A DNA stretch of 50,800 bases from JAAYRQ01 sp035647815 (lineage in GTDB: Bacteria; Bacillota; Syntrophomonadia; Syntrophomonadales; Syntrophomonadaceae), in NCBI GenBank assembly GCA_035647815.1, contig DASRMR010000013.1:1-50800 (forward strand), given 5' to 3'. Positions 50,549 to 50,800 of the stretch are shown here, one piece after another. The position numbers and the translations under genes were made by a program. Positions within the stretch are counted from its first letter, which is position 1. Each line of letters opens with the position of its first letter. The notes beneath the pieces are model-generated. The model was not told the DNA's origin. It saw only the letters and a list, made by a program, of their open reading frames with translations, and searched no databases.

Positions 50549-50800
50549 CTACCACTCAATCCTTTCTGGGGCTAGTGGTTCAGGATTAACTGTTATTTCG
50601 GCAATTTCTCCACTGCGCATACGAATAACACGGTCACCCATATCACTTATGGCAGTATTATGTGTAATCAAGAGAACTGTGCAAGCAGTTTCTTCATTAA
50701 CCTTTTTTAATAATGTTAAAATTTTCTTTCCAGTTTCATAATCTAGAGCTCCAGTAGGTTCATCACACAAAAGTAGCTTAGGCTTTTTAACAATAGCCCG
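50549..50800 (-). CDS. ABC transporter ATPase, 5' end beyond the window
   Basis: Only the C-terminal 83 residues are present. L-L-L-C-D-E-P-T-G-A-L-D is the Walker B and D-loop of a MacB/LolD-type ATPase, followed by L-L-I-T-H-N-T-A-I-S with the switch histidine and R-V-I-R-M-R-S-G-E. It is the first of the three export genes seen here; the Walker A and signature motifs lie beyond the end at 50800. Confidence 0.93.
   Translation of the reverse strand, partial: RAIVKKPKLLLCDEPTGALDYETGKKILTLLKKVNEETACTVLLITHNTAISDMGDRVIRMRSGEIAEITVNPEPLAPERIEW

Noticed and set aside
1..50800. CRISPR arrays, insertion sequences, tRNA or rRNA genes, prophage
   Set aside because: No repeated spacers, transposase-like proteins, terminal repeats, cloverleaf RNAs or phage genes were seen on either strand.

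Overview
The window is AT-rich DNA with densely packed genes, strong Shine-Dalgarno sites and T-tailed hairpin terminators, typical of a low-GC Firmicute. A germination-type cortex hydrolase (SleB-like), a PAS histidine kinase with a Spo0A-like box upstream, and a PPDK regulator suggest an endospore-forming member of the Clostridia. Two FeoAB ferrous-iron systems, an oxygen-reducing flavodiiron/rubredoxin fusion, a glycyl radical enzyme and many acyl-CoA enzymes indicate a strict anaerobe that lives partly on fatty acids, similar to the Syntrophomonadaceae. This placement is inferred from gene content only. I saw no rRNA, tRNA, CRISPR array, insertion sequence or prophage.

Layout. 1-4.6 kb: an unknown protein, a rhomboid protease, a membrane-anchored coiled-coil protein ending in a HEPN-like motif, and a TauE/SafE permease. 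4.7-8.3 kb: an 872-residue flavodiiron-rubredoxin-NADH:rubredoxin reductase-rubredoxin protein and a PaaG-like crotonase. 8.5-11.1 kb: the first feo operon (a Cys-rich membrane protein, FeoA, FeoB) behind a perfect 7-1-7 Fur box. 11.4-19.5 kb: a mixed housekeeping and signalling stretch (poly-gamma-glutamate hydrolase, DUF4013 protein, two paralogous small proteins, GIY-YIG protein, PAS kinase, PpsR, intracellular-type subtilisin, a 38-residue membrane peptide, a radical SAM protein). 19.6-21.3 kb: a large acyl-CoA dehydrogenase. 22.0-24.3 kb: a Min operon in the order minD-minE-minC, followed by a DtxR/MntR-type regulator. 24.3-26.7 kb: the second feo operon, whose feoB reading frame is divided by one in-frame TAG and which has a DtxR-type operator upstream. 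27-34.8 kb: crotonases, two DUF3189 proteins, IlvE, a SleB-like hydrolase, a Nudix CoA pyrophosphatase and a Na/phosphate cotransporter.

34.9-45.8 kb is the most unusual part. It holds a DUF169 protein, a long-chain acyl-CoA synthetase, a glycyl radical enzyme (GRE) activase, a GRE with an N-terminal SCP2-like (lipid-carrier) extension, a fatty-aldehyde-type dehydrogenase, a TetR regulator and a divergent acyl-CoA ligase behind perfect palindromes. Together these read as an anaerobic lipid-catabolic module: the GRE would act on a hydrophobic substrate, the dehydrogenase would oxidise an aldehyde, ligases would make the CoA ester, and the crotonases and acyl-CoA dehydrogenase elsewhere in the window would carry out beta-oxidation. 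The substrate is not shown by the sequence. 45.9-50.8 kb is a metallo-beta-lactamase-fold hydrolase and a MacAB-like export operon cut off by the window end.

A recurring oddity is that three genes (the FeoB membrane half, a DUF3189 protein and the SleB-like hydrolase) have good Shine-Dalgarno sites in front of ATC or ATT codons, with no canonical start in the right place.
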